Below are positions 15,490-25,586 of a DNA stretch of 64,000 nt, piece after piece. The stretch comes from an uncultured Clostridia bacterium (lineage in GTDB: Bacteria > Bacillota > Clostridia > UBA1381), in contig CAKSOE010000006.1 of NCBI GenBank assembly GCA_934476675.1, positions 1-64,000 on the forward strand. Reading direction: 5' to 3'. Positions within the stretch are counted from its first letter, which is position 1; every line of letters begins with the position of its first letter. A program made the translations under genes and the position numbers. The notes beneath the pieces were generated by a model, which was given only the letters and a program-made list of their open reading frames with translations, was not told the DNA's origin and did not search any database.

Positions 15490-17835
15490 ATGCCTAAAAA
15501 GATATTTCTATGGTTAATTTCTTTATGTATATGCGGATCGTTCTTAAATCCCGGCGCAGTAAGCGCCGAGGAGAACGAAACGCTCTTTCGTGACAGCTTT
15601 GAAAGCTACGGAGTTGACGGCAGCGGAGTGGACGAAAACGGAAAAGCCGTAAACCCCGTTGCGGCGGAGGAGAGCGGCAGCGGCTGGTTTAACAGTGATG
15701 CCGCCTCAAAAAGAGGTGTTATAATTTTTGCCGAGGACAGCAACCATTATGTGTGTCTGTATAAGCAGAATAATATTCAAAAAACGGATATTGCGGCAAG
15801 GCTCGGCAAATCGGAGATTTACGGCAATAAGCAGTATACTTTCGGTATGCGCATAAATATCCGTGAATCCTACGGATATTATGCCGCTGCTGGCTGCAAA
15901 TACGAAATTGCCGCAAAAAACAGCGCGTCCGATGACAGCGGTGCAGAGCTTGTGTCAATGCTGGTAAACAAGGATTCAGTAGCGCTGTCGATGGGCGGCA
16001 AGGTATGCGAAAACAGCATAGGCGATTTGAAATGGTATGAATTGAAAACGGTCATTTCGCTTGTCGGCGATAAAGCATATGTGAGCGCGTATATAAACGA
16101 TAGTATCTGCGTGGATTTTAAACAGATGCAGTATTCCGCAGCGGAGATTGAAAATGCGATGAATTATCTAAGCGTTTCGGCAGATTTTACGGGTATGCTT
16201 GATACACGCAGCAAGCCGACTATGTGGCTTGACGATATTTTCCTTACGGCGGAAAAAATGCAGTCCGTACCGCTAACCGCGTCATACGTTCCGTCGGACG
16301 GCAGTATGGTGACCAACCCCGACGCGCCGCTTTATGTGCAGTTCAGTGAAGAAATCGCGCCTGTGCTCAGCGATGATATTTCAATAGATAACGGCGCAGA
16401 GATTAAAGACGCCGTGATGAATGAGGATAATACGGGCGTTTCCGTTTCGTTTTCATCGCTTACGGAGGGAAAAAGCTATAACGTAAAAATTCTTGCCGGA
16501 CGTCCGAACAAGGATAAGCAGGAATATTTTTATCACTTTACATATACGGGCAATAAAGAGGTTTATGTATCGGATTGGTTTAATTCTTACGGAGTTGACG
16601 GCAGCGGTATTGACGAAAACGGAAAAACAATCAATCCTATAAGCGCCATGGAGGAATACGGAAAATGGTATAACAGAGAGGCGTCGTCAAAGCGCGGTGC
16701 AATTATACTCCAAAACGATGATAAAATACCCGGACTGAATTTCTTTTTGCAGTCGCAGAATAAGGTGATGCGCACACAGATGTCAACGCTTTTAAAAAGC
16801 GGCGGCAAAGAATTGGGCGAGCCGAAAGGCGTTTATGAAATAAACACAGGCTTTACCATTCCCTACGGGAGCGGTGATATTAAGTCGGTAGGTCTGCGTG
16901 ATAAATGCTATGCGCAGATAGGGCTTTCGTCGGAGGACGGCAAAACCGCCGATATTTTAAAAATTGACTATAACAACGGAAAAAACCGCATTAAATTTTT
17001 TGACAGCGAAAAAACCGCCGATTTAAGCGAAAACAGAGAATACAATGTAAAAATCCGTATTTATCCGCAAAACGGAGCATATACGGCGGACGTTTATATA
17101 GGTGATGAGGAAAAGCTCTTAAACCGCGAACCGATACAGTTAGGACAGCTTGCAAAAATGAACAGGCTTACGGTTGATGTAAACGGATATGACAGCCCGA
17201 GTACGGTAAGAATGTTTATTTTAAATGGCATTGATTTCAAATGCAGCCTTACGCCAAAGCTTGTTTCGTGCAGTGCGGCATTTAAAAAAATCGCATTAAA
17301 GGATAATGTGATTACGGCGGAATTTGACACCGCCGCGCCGGAGGAGGCAGCGGCGTACAGCATTGACAACGGCGCGGTAATAGAAAGCGCAGAACGTGTC
17401 GGCGAGTGCGGCGTGCGTCTTACGGTAGGCGGACTTAAAAACGGTGAAAGCTATACGCTTGCGTTTGACGGAGTGAAAAATTCCGACGGCTACGGCTGTC
17501 TTGATACAGCGGTATTCGAGGTGGAAAAGAAAATCGAGGTATCCGGTGTGTCGCTTGACGGCGGAAAGCTTAAAAACGGCGATAACAAAGTAACGGCACA
17601 GCTTGAAAACACCACCGGCGAACAGCTCGGAGCGTCGCTTGTTATACTGGTATGCCGCGAAACGAACGGCGAATACAGAATAGAAAACGCAGTAATCGAA
17701 AGCAAGGAAAATATAGGCAGAAACGACAGCATAACCGCGTCTTTTTCGACAGACGGAACGCAGTTTGTCAAAGCGTTTTTGCTTGATTCGGCAGACGGTA
17801 TGAAGCTGTTGTATGATGAGAAGATATACCGTTAG
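15490..17835 (+). CDS. Secreted two-module protein with Ig-like domains
   Basis: The 781-aa protein has a signal peptide (about residues 1-26, ending AVSA). Module 1 (about 32-255) opens DSFESYGVDGSGVDENGK; an SbsA-like Ig domain (about 262-355) opens VPSDGSMVTNPDAPLYVQF; module 2 (about 362-570) opens DWFNSYGVDGSGIDENGK. A further Ig-like region follows, and a C-terminal domain (about 690-781) ends FVKAFLLDSADGMKLLYDEK. The modules look like jelly-roll carbohydrate-binding domains but I assign no known family. No catalytic motif is seen. It starts 11 bases after the binding-protein gene with an AAGGAG site and precedes the GH10 genes, so a substrate-binding role is inferred. Confidence 0.85.
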   Translation: MPKKIFLWLISLCICGSFLNPGAVSAEENETLFRDSFESYGVDGSGVDENGKAVNPVAAEESGSGWFNSDAASKRGVIIFAEDSNHYVCLYKQNNIQKTDIAARLGKSEIYGNKQYTFGMRINIRESYGYYAAAGCKYEIAAKNSASDDSGAELVSMLVNKDSVALSMGGKVCENSIGDLKWYELKTVISLVGDKAYVSAYINDSICVDFKQMQYSAAEIENAMNYLSVSADFTGMLDTRSKPTMWLDDIFLTAEKMQSVPLTASYVPSDGSMVTNPDAPLYVQFSEEIAPVLSDDISIDNGAEIKDAVMNEDNTGVSVSFSSLTEGKSYNVKILAGRPNKDKQEYFYHFTYTGNKEVYVSDWFNSYGVDGSGIDENGKTINPISAMEEYGKWYNREASSKRGAIILQNDDKIPGLNFFLQSQNKVMRTQMSTLLKSGGKELGEPKGVYEINTGFTIPYGSGDIKSVGLRDKCYAQIGLSSEDGKTADILKIDYNNGKNRIKFFDSEKTADLSENREYNVKIRIYPQNGAYTADVYIGDEEKLLNREPIQLGQLAKMNRLTVDVNGYDSPSTVRMFILNGIDFKCSLTPKLVSCSAAFKKIALKDNVITAEFDTAAPEEAAAYSIDNGAVIESAERVGECGVRLTVGGLKNGESYTLAFDGVKNSDGYGCLDTAVFEVEKKIEVSGVSLDGGKLKNGDNKVTAQLENTTGEQLGASLVILVCRETNGEYRIENAVIESKENIGRNDSITASFSTDGTQFVKAFLLDSADGMKLLYDEKIYR

Positions 17836-17849
17836 AGAAAGGTATTTTT

Positions 17850-20800
17850 ATGATAAAGAAAATAACCGCATTTTTTTGCATAACAGCTATTGCGGCAATG
17901 CTTGCAGCGCCGGTGCGGAGTGCACCGGCGGCATACATTGACGCGGCAGGAACATATATAAGACTTTCAACCGCTCCGGTTTCGGCAGACGGCACGGTTT
18001 ATTATCCGATTGGCGAAATATCGCAGAAGCTTGGCATGACAACGGAAAAAAGCGGCGGCAAGGTCAGCGTAAAGGTGAACGGTCACAGCATGGAATTTAC
18101 TGCGCCGTGCGATACTGCCGAAGTGGATATGGTGACGGTTCCGGCAAAAAGTCCGTTTGTAAGAAATAACGACGTTATGGTCGGGGAAAGCTTTTTCACC
18201 GATTATATGAAGTATATCGGTTTCCCGTGTGAAATGCGTGAGGTTCTGACATTTACCTCCGTTTCGGAAATACTGCCCGAAACGGAAAAGGAAACGGAGG
18301 ACGAATTTTATTCAAAGCTTGAAAAAGACGGCTGTCTGATAGAAGAAAATCAGCTGTTTTCGGCGTTAGTTATAGGCGCGGCGAATATGAAAACCGAACA
18401 GGTGAGCATAAGCGATTTGCCCGGCTATGATAAGGCAATGCGAGTAACGACGCTGCGCGAGCCGACAGCCGTATACGAGTGCCAGCTCAAAATGATACCG
18501 AAAGCGGATTTGCTCTCCGGCAGATTCGGACTTGTATCGTATTGGGCAAAGGCAGAGGAAATCTCGGACGAATCGGGTTATGCCTATGCCGGCCCGTGTT
18601 ATGAGCAGAAAACGGGTGCGCATACAAAGGCAGGCTCGGCAAATCAGGAAATTGAACAGGGTGTCTGGAAAAAGCATTATATGCTTGTGTCGGCAAACGA
18701 TTTGGATTATACAAAGGACGGTTCGCAGTTCAATATGCGTTTCGGCTACAAGCCGCAGACGGCGCTTATAGCAGGGCTTAGGGCAGAGCTTTTAAGTGCG
18801 GAGTATACAAAAGCAGATGTAACATATGCTAACGAATCCGCCGATACTTATTTCGGCAGAGAAGAAAACGCCCTGTGGCGCGACGAGGCTTTAAAGCGTA
18901 TCGAAAAGTACCGCAAAACGGATATTACCGTAAATGTCACCGATAAGGACAATAATCCCGTAAGCGGTGCGGAAATAGACGCCCGAATGGAGAAAAACGA
19001 GTTCATGTTCGGAACGGCTGTACACAATAATCTGCTGCAAGCCTCAACTGCGGCGGACGCAAGCTATAAAGCAAAAAAATATGCAGAATGTGTGCAGAAA
19101 CATTTTAACACCGTGGTTTTCGATACGGCAGGAAAATGGCGGACGATAGAACCCGACAGAGCGGCTTATGCAACGGGAATATACAACTGGGCAAACGAGC
19201 GCAATATAAATGTCCGCGGTCATGCCTTGTTTTGGGATAATTCCGAATATTACAGCGAATCCTTTAACAGTGCGCAAAGCTATATGACGACCGACGAAAA
19301 ATATCAGCGCGTGAGGGAGCATATAAACGAAAACATGACGTATTTTTCCGATAATCTCGGTCAGTGGGATTTGCTCAACGAGCCTTTGGCGAACAGGTCG
19401 CTTATAAGGAATATCGGCTATGAAAAAACGGCACAGCTGTTTAACGAAGCAAAGAAGATTGCGCCGGAGGTTTCGCTGTACGTAAATGAAACAGGCATTA
19501 ACGGAAATCATTCAAACTGGCAGCAGGTCAAAAAGCTGAGAAGCTTTGTCGAAAATCTGAAAAATAACGGTGCGGCGGTGGACGGAATAGGTATTCAGTC
19601 GCATTGCGGCGGCGCACTGCGCTATCCGCAGGAGTTTTATAATCAGCTTGATTATCTGTCCGCGGCGGCAGATGAGATTGCCGTCACTGAATATGATTTT
19701 ACCGTAAGCGATGAGCAGCTTGCCGCGGATAATCTTCGTGATATGCTTATAGCGGCGTACAGCCATCCGAAGTCAACGGGATTTTTAACGTGGGGATTTT
19801 GGGACGGACAGCACTGGAAAAACAACGCTCCGTTTTTCGATATAAACTGGAAAGAAAAGCAGGCGCTTGCGGTCTGGGACGAATACGTAAACAATGAATG
19901 GAAAACCCGCGCGGGCGGTACGACAAATTCGGACGGTGTTTACACATTCCGCGGGCATAAGGGCGAATATCGGATTACAGTCACATATAACGGACAGACG
20001 CAGAGCGCTGTATTTGATACAAAAAAAGGCAGAGTGATAAACGTTACGGTCGGAGAAAATGCAGAAATAAATCCCGACAGCGTTCCGCAAAAAAAGAGCG
20101 CACTTGTGCAGTCGGAATATCTGAAATGGCGCACCGATACGGAAATGGGCGAAAAAATGCCCTCCTATCAGCTGCCCGAAGAATACGACCAAAGCATTAT
20201 TGTCGGAAAAAACAAGGGAATAAGCGGAATTTACGTGTACGATGATTTTGAAAGCTACGGCACGGACGGCTGTGACGAAAACGGAAAATACATAAATCCC
20301 GTTACGGCGCAAAACATTTACGGACAGTGGTACGGCGCGGAGGCATCGCAAAAGCGCGGAACAGTGCTTGCGAAAACGGGCGAAACTCTGAGCCTGTCAT
20401 TTTATCGCCAAAACAATCCGCAGGTATTAAAAAGCAGTATAAGCCGTGAACTTTCGCCGAATTGTTCGGCGCTCGATTCGGAAAACGGCAGATATGAATT
20501 TAATATCAGATTTTATATTCCGCAGGGCGATAAAGGCGTCGGAATACGTTACGGCAGATACGTTAAATTTGCACTTGACCGAACGGCAGCCGAGGAAACG
20601 GACGGATTTTTAGGTATTTATTCAAACGCTCAAAAGCCGGAAAATCCGATTTTAAAATATGCGCAAAACGGAGAAACAACGCTTAAAGAAAATACATGGT
20701 ATGAGCTGTCGCTTTCGCTTGTGCCGGACGGCATGGGCGGTATGCTTATGGGCGGAACGCTCAAAAACGGCGAAAATACGGAAAACTTAAAGCAATGCAA

Positions 20801-21158
20801 TATGCGTTTTAAAAAAGATCTTCGATTTTTAAATATGACGGTCAACTGTTATACAAGCGAAACATACACGCGTTCCGTATTTTATCTTGACAGCATTGAA
20901 TTTAAGGAAAAGGAAATTGATTTTCCGATTGTTTTTAAAGGACAGGAGGTATGCTTTCACGCAGACGCAGATCTGACGGCGATTGCGGCGGCATACGATA
21001 AGGGCAGCGGAGAACTTCTCGAAACGGAGGTAAAGGAGCTGCCGGGGAACGGTCAGGCAATGATTTATTTAAAAACAGCTTTCGGAGAAACAGTAGGTGC
21101 AAAGGCATTTTTGTGGCGAAAAACAATGCAGCCTGCCGCATATGCCGAAAAGCAATAA
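17850..21158 (+). CDS. Secreted multidomain GH10 enzyme (xylanase-like)
   Basis: The 1102-aa protein has a signal peptide and a copper-amine-oxidase-N-like domain (about residues 28-125). A CBM4/9-like beta-sandwich (about 165-330) precedes a GH10 barrel (about 350-690). The GH10 core shows EFMFGTAV at 384, the VRGHALFWD strand, the acid/base E511 in WDLLNEPL and the nucleophile E614 in VTEYDF. A DDFESYG module like those in the preceding protein begins near residue 798, and the C terminus shares the KAFLW-type domain. GH10 enzymes cut beta-1,4-xylan; the exact substrate here is inferred. It starts 14 bases after its neighbour, with AGAAAGG upstream. Confidence 0.92.
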   Translation: MIKKITAFFCITAIAAMLAAPVRSAPAAYIDAAGTYIRLSTAPVSADGTVYYPIGEISQKLGMTTEKSGGKVSVKVNGHSMEFTAPCDTAEVDMVTVPAKSPFVRNNDVMVGESFFTDYMKYIGFPCEMREVLTFTSVSEILPETEKETEDEFYSKLEKDGCLIEENQLFSALVIGAANMKTEQVSISDLPGYDKAMRVTTLREPTAVYECQLKMIPKADLLSGRFGLVSYWAKAEEISDESGYAYAGPCYEQKTGAHTKAGSANQEIEQGVWKKHYMLVSANDLDYTKDGSQFNMRFGYKPQTALIAGLRAELLSAEYTKADVTYANESADTYFGREENALWRDEALKRIEKYRKTDITVNVTDKDNNPVSGAEIDARMEKNEFMFGTAVHNNLLQASTAADASYKAKKYAECVQKHFNTVVFDTAGKWRTIEPDRAAYATGIYNWANERNINVRGHALFWDNSEYYSESFNSAQSYMTTDEKYQRVREHINENMTYFSDNLGQWDLLNEPLANRSLIRNIGYEKTAQLFNEAKKIAPEVSLYVNETGINGNHSNWQQVKKLRSFVENLKNNGAAVDGIGIQSHCGGALRYPQEFYNQLDYLSAAADEIAVTEYDFTVSDEQLAADNLRDMLIAAYSHPKSTGFLTWGFWDGQHWKNNAPFFDINWKEKQALAVWDEYVNNEWKTRAGGTTNSDGVYTFRGHKGEYRITVTYNGQTQSAVFDTKKGRVINVTVGENAEINPDSVPQKKSALVQSEYLKWRTDTEMGEKMPSYQLPEEYDQSIIVGKNKGISGIYVYDDFESYGTDGCDENGKYINPVTAQNIYGQWYGAEASQKRGTVLAKTGETLSLSFYRQNNPQVLKSSISRELSPNCSALDSENGRYEFNIRFYIPQGDKGVGIRYGRYVKFALDRTAAEETDGFLGIYSNAQKPENPILKYAQNGETTLKENTWYELSLSLVPDGMGGMLMGGTLKNGENTENLKQCNMRFKKDLRFLNMTVNCYTSETYTRSVFYLDSIEFKEKEIDFPIVFKGQEVCFHADADLTAIAAAYDKGSGELLETEVKELPGNGQAMIYLKTAFGETVGAKAFLWRKTMQPAAYAEKQ

Positions 21159-21190
21159 AAATTTTACGAAAGGATTTGGTGTTTGCTCAC

Positions 21191-23956
21191 ATGAAAAAAG
21201 TAGCATTAATGCTGATATTTTCCATGCTCCTGTGCGGTGTGCCGTCGTATGCCGCGGAGGAATTTACCGTAAAGGCGGACGGCAGTGCGCTTGAACTTAA
21301 AAACAAGCCGATTATTGCGGATAATACGGTGTATCTTCCGGTAAGAGAGGTTTTTGAGGGATTGGGAATGACGGTGAAATGGAACGGTGATACAAACGAA
21401 ATCACCGCGGCGGCAAATGATTTTGATTTTGTTTTAAAAACAGGCTCGAATAAAGCCGTTGTGGATAAGGTGAGCGTGGAGCTTTCTTCTCCGGTGCGTA
21501 TGGAAAACGATACGGCATACGTCGGTACGGAGCTGTTTGACGATTATATGAAATACTGCACGGAGCAGCCTGTGTGGGAGGACAAAAACACTCTTTGCAT
21601 AAAAAAACCGGAAATCATTGCCGAGGAGGAATTTGACCAGAGAAAGGTTCTGGAATCCCTTACCGGCGGCGAAACGGTGATGGATATGGACATGGTGTTT
21701 TCCGCAAAGGCGAACAGCGACAAGGTAAAGCTTACAAAGGTTAACGTCAGCGGACAAAGCTTTGCAAACGCTCTTGAAGCGCAGACGCTTGAGCAGCCAC
21801 CGAACATATATGATATTCAGCTTGTGATAAAACCGAAGCATGATATTCTTGCCGGAGAGGTGGCGGTGCTGTCGTATTGCGCACGAAAAATCAGCACAAC
21901 CGATGAATCGGGTATGGGATATGTCGGCCCATGCTATGAGGAAAACTATGGCGACTACATAAAGCTTGCATCGGTGACACAGGAGCTTGACGAAAACTGG
22001 CAGAAATATTACGTATTGCTTTCGCCGAAAATAAAAAATATTACAAAGGATAAATCGCAATTTACGCTGAGACTCGGCTTTAAGCCGCAGACAATACAGC
22101 TTGCGGATCTGAAAATAATTAATTACCATACAAAATACAAATATGACGAGGTTGCGCCGAAAGCAGAGTCGAACGATACATATCATGGTATTGAAGATGA
22201 TGCCTTGTGGCGTGAAGAAGCCTTTAAGAGAATAGAAAAAAACAGAAAAAGAGATATAACCGTAAGCGTAAAGACAGAGGGCGGTACGCCGCTTTACGGT
22301 GCGAACGTCAGCGTCGATATGACTAAAAACGAGTTCATGTTCGGCACAGCCGTGCATAATACGTTTTTGCAGTCGGGAACAAGCGAAAAAGCGGTAAAAT
22401 ATCGTAATGCGGTGCTTGAACTGTTCAATACCGTAGTGTACGATACGGCGGGAAAATGGCCTACAATAGAGCCGAATAAAGGCGTTTATGCGAGCGGCAT
22501 TTTAAACTGGGCGAACAAGAATAATATTACTGTCCGCGGTCATGCGCTTTTTTGGGATCAGTTAAAGTATCTGCCGCCGTCGTTGCAGAAGGCATATCCG
22601 TATATGAGCGGCGAGCAGCTGAAAAACAGGATTACCGAGCACGTAAATGATGTAATGACGCAGTATAAGGGTGCGATTCCGCAGTGGGACGTCTTAAACG
22701 AGCCGCTTAACAACAATGTTATGCTGCAAAGACTGGGTTACGGAGAGATAGTAAGACATTTTAATCTTGCAAAGGCGATTGACCCTGACGCATCGCTTTA
22801 CGTAAACGAAACGGGAATAGCCGGCAGAGATGCACACTGGAACAATGTATACAAGCTTTATAATCTTGTGAAGAACGCAAAAGCTGCCGGAGCAAAAATT
22901 GACGGTATCGGCATACAAGCCCATTGCGGCGGCTCTGTGAACTATCCGCAGGCATTTTACAATCAGCTTGATTATCTTTCGGAGCTTGTGGACGAAATTG
23001 CAATAACGGAATACGATTTTACGCCGAAAAAAGAAGAACTTGAAGCGCCGTATCTTCGGGATATGCTCATCACTGCGTACAGTCACCCGAAATGCACCGG
23101 CTTTATAACGTGGGGCTTTTGGGATTCGCAGCATTGGAAGAATCATGCGCCGTTTTATAAATCCGACTGGACCGCACGTGATACCGTGGCAGTATGGAAA
23201 AAATACGTTCAGGGCGAATGGGAAACTCACGAAAGCGGCATGACAAATTCGGACGGAATATATAAAGTGCGCGGTCACAGAGGCGAATATGACGTAACGG
23301 TGACATATGCAAACAAAACGTATACCGGAAAGCTGCTTGTTACCGAAAACGGCGCAAATACCGCCGAGGTGACGGTCGGTGCGGACGGAATAAGGATGAC
23401 CGTATCGGAAAAGCCGCGCGAATATCATGATGTGGATATAAACGGTCTGTACAAATACCGTACGGATTTTGAGGTTGACGACAAAGGAAACGTCAGCGGC
23501 AGCGGAGAAAAATATGAGCTTTCGGAGCTGCCGGAGGCAGAGGATTTAAGGATTATTGCCGCGGCAGAGCAGAATAAGCCGCAGGAGAGTACAAACACCC
23601 GAAAGCCGATAATCGAATCGGTATTTACAGACGGAACAGATAATTTATGGTCGCTTACGGACTCGAACAGCGAAACCTCATATTGCGCAAAGGGAGAGGA
23701 AAATGAAATAACAATTAAACTTCGGGAAAATGCGGAGGTTAAATCACTGACGGTTAACTGGTACGAAAATAAGGTTTACGCTTATAATTATGAAATACTC
23801 ATCTCGGAGGACGGAGAAACATGGGAAACCGTAAGCGGCGGCAGGAGCAAAACCAGTACGGAGTCGTATCCGATAAACAAAAAATGCGGATATATCAGGC
23901 TTAAAAGCCAAAACCCGACAGGATTTTTCGGAATTACCGATATAGCAGTTGATTAA
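21191..23956 (+). CDS. Second secreted GH10 enzyme with discoidin-like C terminus
   Basis: The 921-aa protein has signal MKKVALMLIFSMLLCGVPSYA. It shares the amine-oxidase-N-like, CBM-like and GH10 domains with its neighbour. GH10 landmarks are EFMFGTAV at 381, RGHALFWD, acid/base E504 in WDVLNEPL and nucleophile E607 in ITEYDF. The C terminus differs: about residues 803-921 resemble an F5/8-type (discoidin-like) carbohydrate-binding domain. The start is uncertain: ATG at 21191 fits the signal peptide, while GTG at 21179 lies closer to AAAGGA. It is evidently a tandem paralogue with a swapped binding domain. Confidence 0.92.
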   Translation: MKKVALMLIFSMLLCGVPSYAAEEFTVKADGSALELKNKPIIADNTVYLPVREVFEGLGMTVKWNGDTNEITAAANDFDFVLKTGSNKAVVDKVSVELSSPVRMENDTAYVGTELFDDYMKYCTEQPVWEDKNTLCIKKPEIIAEEEFDQRKVLESLTGGETVMDMDMVFSAKANSDKVKLTKVNVSGQSFANALEAQTLEQPPNIYDIQLVIKPKHDILAGEVAVLSYCARKISTTDESGMGYVGPCYEENYGDYIKLASVTQELDENWQKYYVLLSPKIKNITKDKSQFTLRLGFKPQTIQLADLKIINYHTKYKYDEVAPKAESNDTYHGIEDDALWREEAFKRIEKNRKRDITVSVKTEGGTPLYGANVSVDMTKNEFMFGTAVHNTFLQSGTSEKAVKYRNAVLELFNTVVYDTAGKWPTIEPNKGVYASGILNWANKNNITVRGHALFWDQLKYLPPSLQKAYPYMSGEQLKNRITEHVNDVMTQYKGAIPQWDVLNEPLNNNVMLQRLGYGEIVRHFNLAKAIDPDASLYVNETGIAGRDAHWNNVYKLYNLVKNAKAAGAKIDGIGIQAHCGGSVNYPQAFYNQLDYLSELVDEIAITEYDFTPKKEELEAPYLRDMLITAYSHPKCTGFITWGFWDSQHWKNHAPFYKSDWTARDTVAVWKKYVQGEWETHESGMTNSDGIYKVRGHRGEYDVTVTYANKTYTGKLLVTENGANTAEVTVGADGIRMTVSEKPREYHDVDINGLYKYRTDFEVDDKGNVSGSGEKYELSELPEAEDLRIIAAAEQNKPQESTNTRKPIIESVFTDGTDNLWSLTDSNSETSYCAKGEENEITIKLRENAEVKSLTVNWYENKVYAYNYEILISEDGETWETVSGGRSKTSTESYPINKKCGYIRLKSQNPTGFFGITDIAVD

Positions 23957-23971
23957 AAAAGGAGACAGGTC

Positions 23972-25576
23972 ATGAAAAAAATATTGACGGCGGCGGTTTG
24001 TGCCGGCATGATTTTCACTGCATCGGCATATGCCGATGTAACAAAAGACGGAAACAGCGTGACTGTAAGCTACACAAAGCTTGCCGAAAAGCCGTTTGAT
24101 GTGCTGGTATATGTTTTTAAGCCGCAGGCAAAGCTTGCGGACGGCAAGATTGATGCAGAGGATATGCAGCAGCTGTTCCGCGCGGAAACAAGAAAATCCG
24201 CAGTGGATTTTTCCGATACATTCAATATGATGGATTCGGACGATGAGGGAATATATCATGTTGTTATTGGCGGATTTCAGGATAATACGAAACGTTTTGA
24301 AAGCTTTGTGCATCTGAAATCCGACAGCGAAACGAGGATTGTAAGCGAGCTTAACGCAGCGGAGTCCGCATCGGCTTTAAAAGACGTTTTTGAAGCATAT
24401 GACGGCTTTGCGTGGGAAACGGATAAGGAAAATGCGGCATATAAAAACAACTTGGGCGAGTTTTACAATGTGCTTTTTGAAAATTTCAAGGGCAGCTTTA
24501 AAAAGACGGAGGACGCTGTTTCGGCGTTCGATAAAACCTGCACTATACTTGAAATCAACACCTTAAAAGGCGATTCGCTTATTTCGGCAATCGAAAAGCT
24601 CGGACTGACGGACAGCGAATTTTATAAATCGCATACAAAAGAAACAGCGGCGGTTTACGAAAAGTATACCGATAAAGGCAAAAACATTGAAGTTCTTAAA
24701 AAATCGCTTGCTGAGGCGATAGCGGTTACGGATTTAAATCTAAGCAATATGGAAAATGTGCTTGCGGCTCTAAAGCGTTATCCCAATGTATTCTCCGTAA
24801 GCTTTGACGGCGACTTTAAAAAAGTTTCGGAATCGCAGATGGCAAGAGCGCTGTACCATAAAAATTTTGTCCGCGCAAAAGAAGCTGACGATGCGTTTAA
24901 CGCACGCTTAAAGGAATTGAGCGGCAATAAAATCAGCAATACAGGCGGTGGCGGCGGAGGCAATTCGTCGGGCGGCACCAAGACGGGATTTACTCCGGCA
25001 GCGTCGAGCGGAGTAAACTCGGATTTTATAGAAAATCTCTCGGATAATAAAATATTTGCCGATACGGACAGCTGCGAATGGGCAAAGGACTATATCGAAA
25101 GCATGTACAGACGTCAGATAATGATAGGCGACAACGGATATTTTCGTCCGAATGATTTCTTAAAACGTGAAGAACTGGTAAAGATAACTGCGCTTGCAAA
25201 GGAATGGACGCTTGAAAATAACGCAGTCAAAAACTTTGACGATATATCCGAAAACGACTGGTTTTATCCGTATGTACAGACTGCCGTTTCAAACGGTGCG
25301 GTGTCGGGAATAAGCGATACCCTTTTCGGAACGGGCCAAAATGTGTCGCGCCAGGAGGCGGCGGCAATACTGTACCGCACATTCGGAAATAATGAGGCGC
25401 CGCAGAGCGAAATCGGTTTTTACGACAGCAATGAAATTTCCGATTATGCCGTTAACGCAATCGGCTGGCTTAGCGAAAAAAACGTAATATCGGGATTCCC
25501 CGACAATACTTTCAGACCAAATGAGGGTCTGACAAGAGCACAGGCGGCAAAAATCATATATGAGCTGCTGAAATAG
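23972..25576 (+). CDS. SLH-anchored surface protein 1
   Basis: The 534-aa protein has signal MKKILTAAVCAGMIFTASAYA, a beta-rich N-terminal domain to about residue 110 and a helical middle domain (about 115-320). A glycine linker (near residue 328) leads to three S-layer homology repeats (about 350-534; blocks begin FADTDSCEWAKDYIE, FDDISENDWFYPYV and FYDSNEISDYAVNAI, with motifs KREE, SRQE, TRAQ). SLH domains bind pyruvylated cell-wall polymer, so it should be surface-anchored. The N-terminal function is unknown. It lies 15 bases after the second GH10 gene and 10 bases before its partner gene. Confidence 0.9.
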   Translation: MKKILTAAVCAGMIFTASAYADVTKDGNSVTVSYTKLAEKPFDVLVYVFKPQAKLADGKIDAEDMQQLFRAETRKSAVDFSDTFNMMDSDDEGIYHVVIGGFQDNTKRFESFVHLKSDSETRIVSELNAAESASALKDVFEAYDGFAWETDKENAAYKNNLGEFYNVLFENFKGSFKKTEDAVSAFDKTCTILEINTLKGDSLISAIEKLGLTDSEFYKSHTKETAAVYEKYTDKGKNIEVLKKSLAEAIAVTDLNLSNMENVLAALKRYPNVFSVSFDGDFKKVSESQMARALYHKNFVRAKEADDAFNARLKELSGNKISNTGGGGGGNSSGGTKTGFTPAASSGVNSDFIENLSDNKIFADTDSCEWAKDYIESMYRRQIMIGDNGYFRPNDFLKREELVKITALAKEWTLENNAVKNFDDISENDWFYPYVQTAVSNGAVSGISDTLFGTGQNVSRQEAAAILYRTFGNNEAPQSEIGFYDSNEISDYAVNAIGWLSEKNVISGFPDNTFRPNEGLTRAQAAKIIYELLK

Positions 25577-25586
25577 GAGGTTGGCA

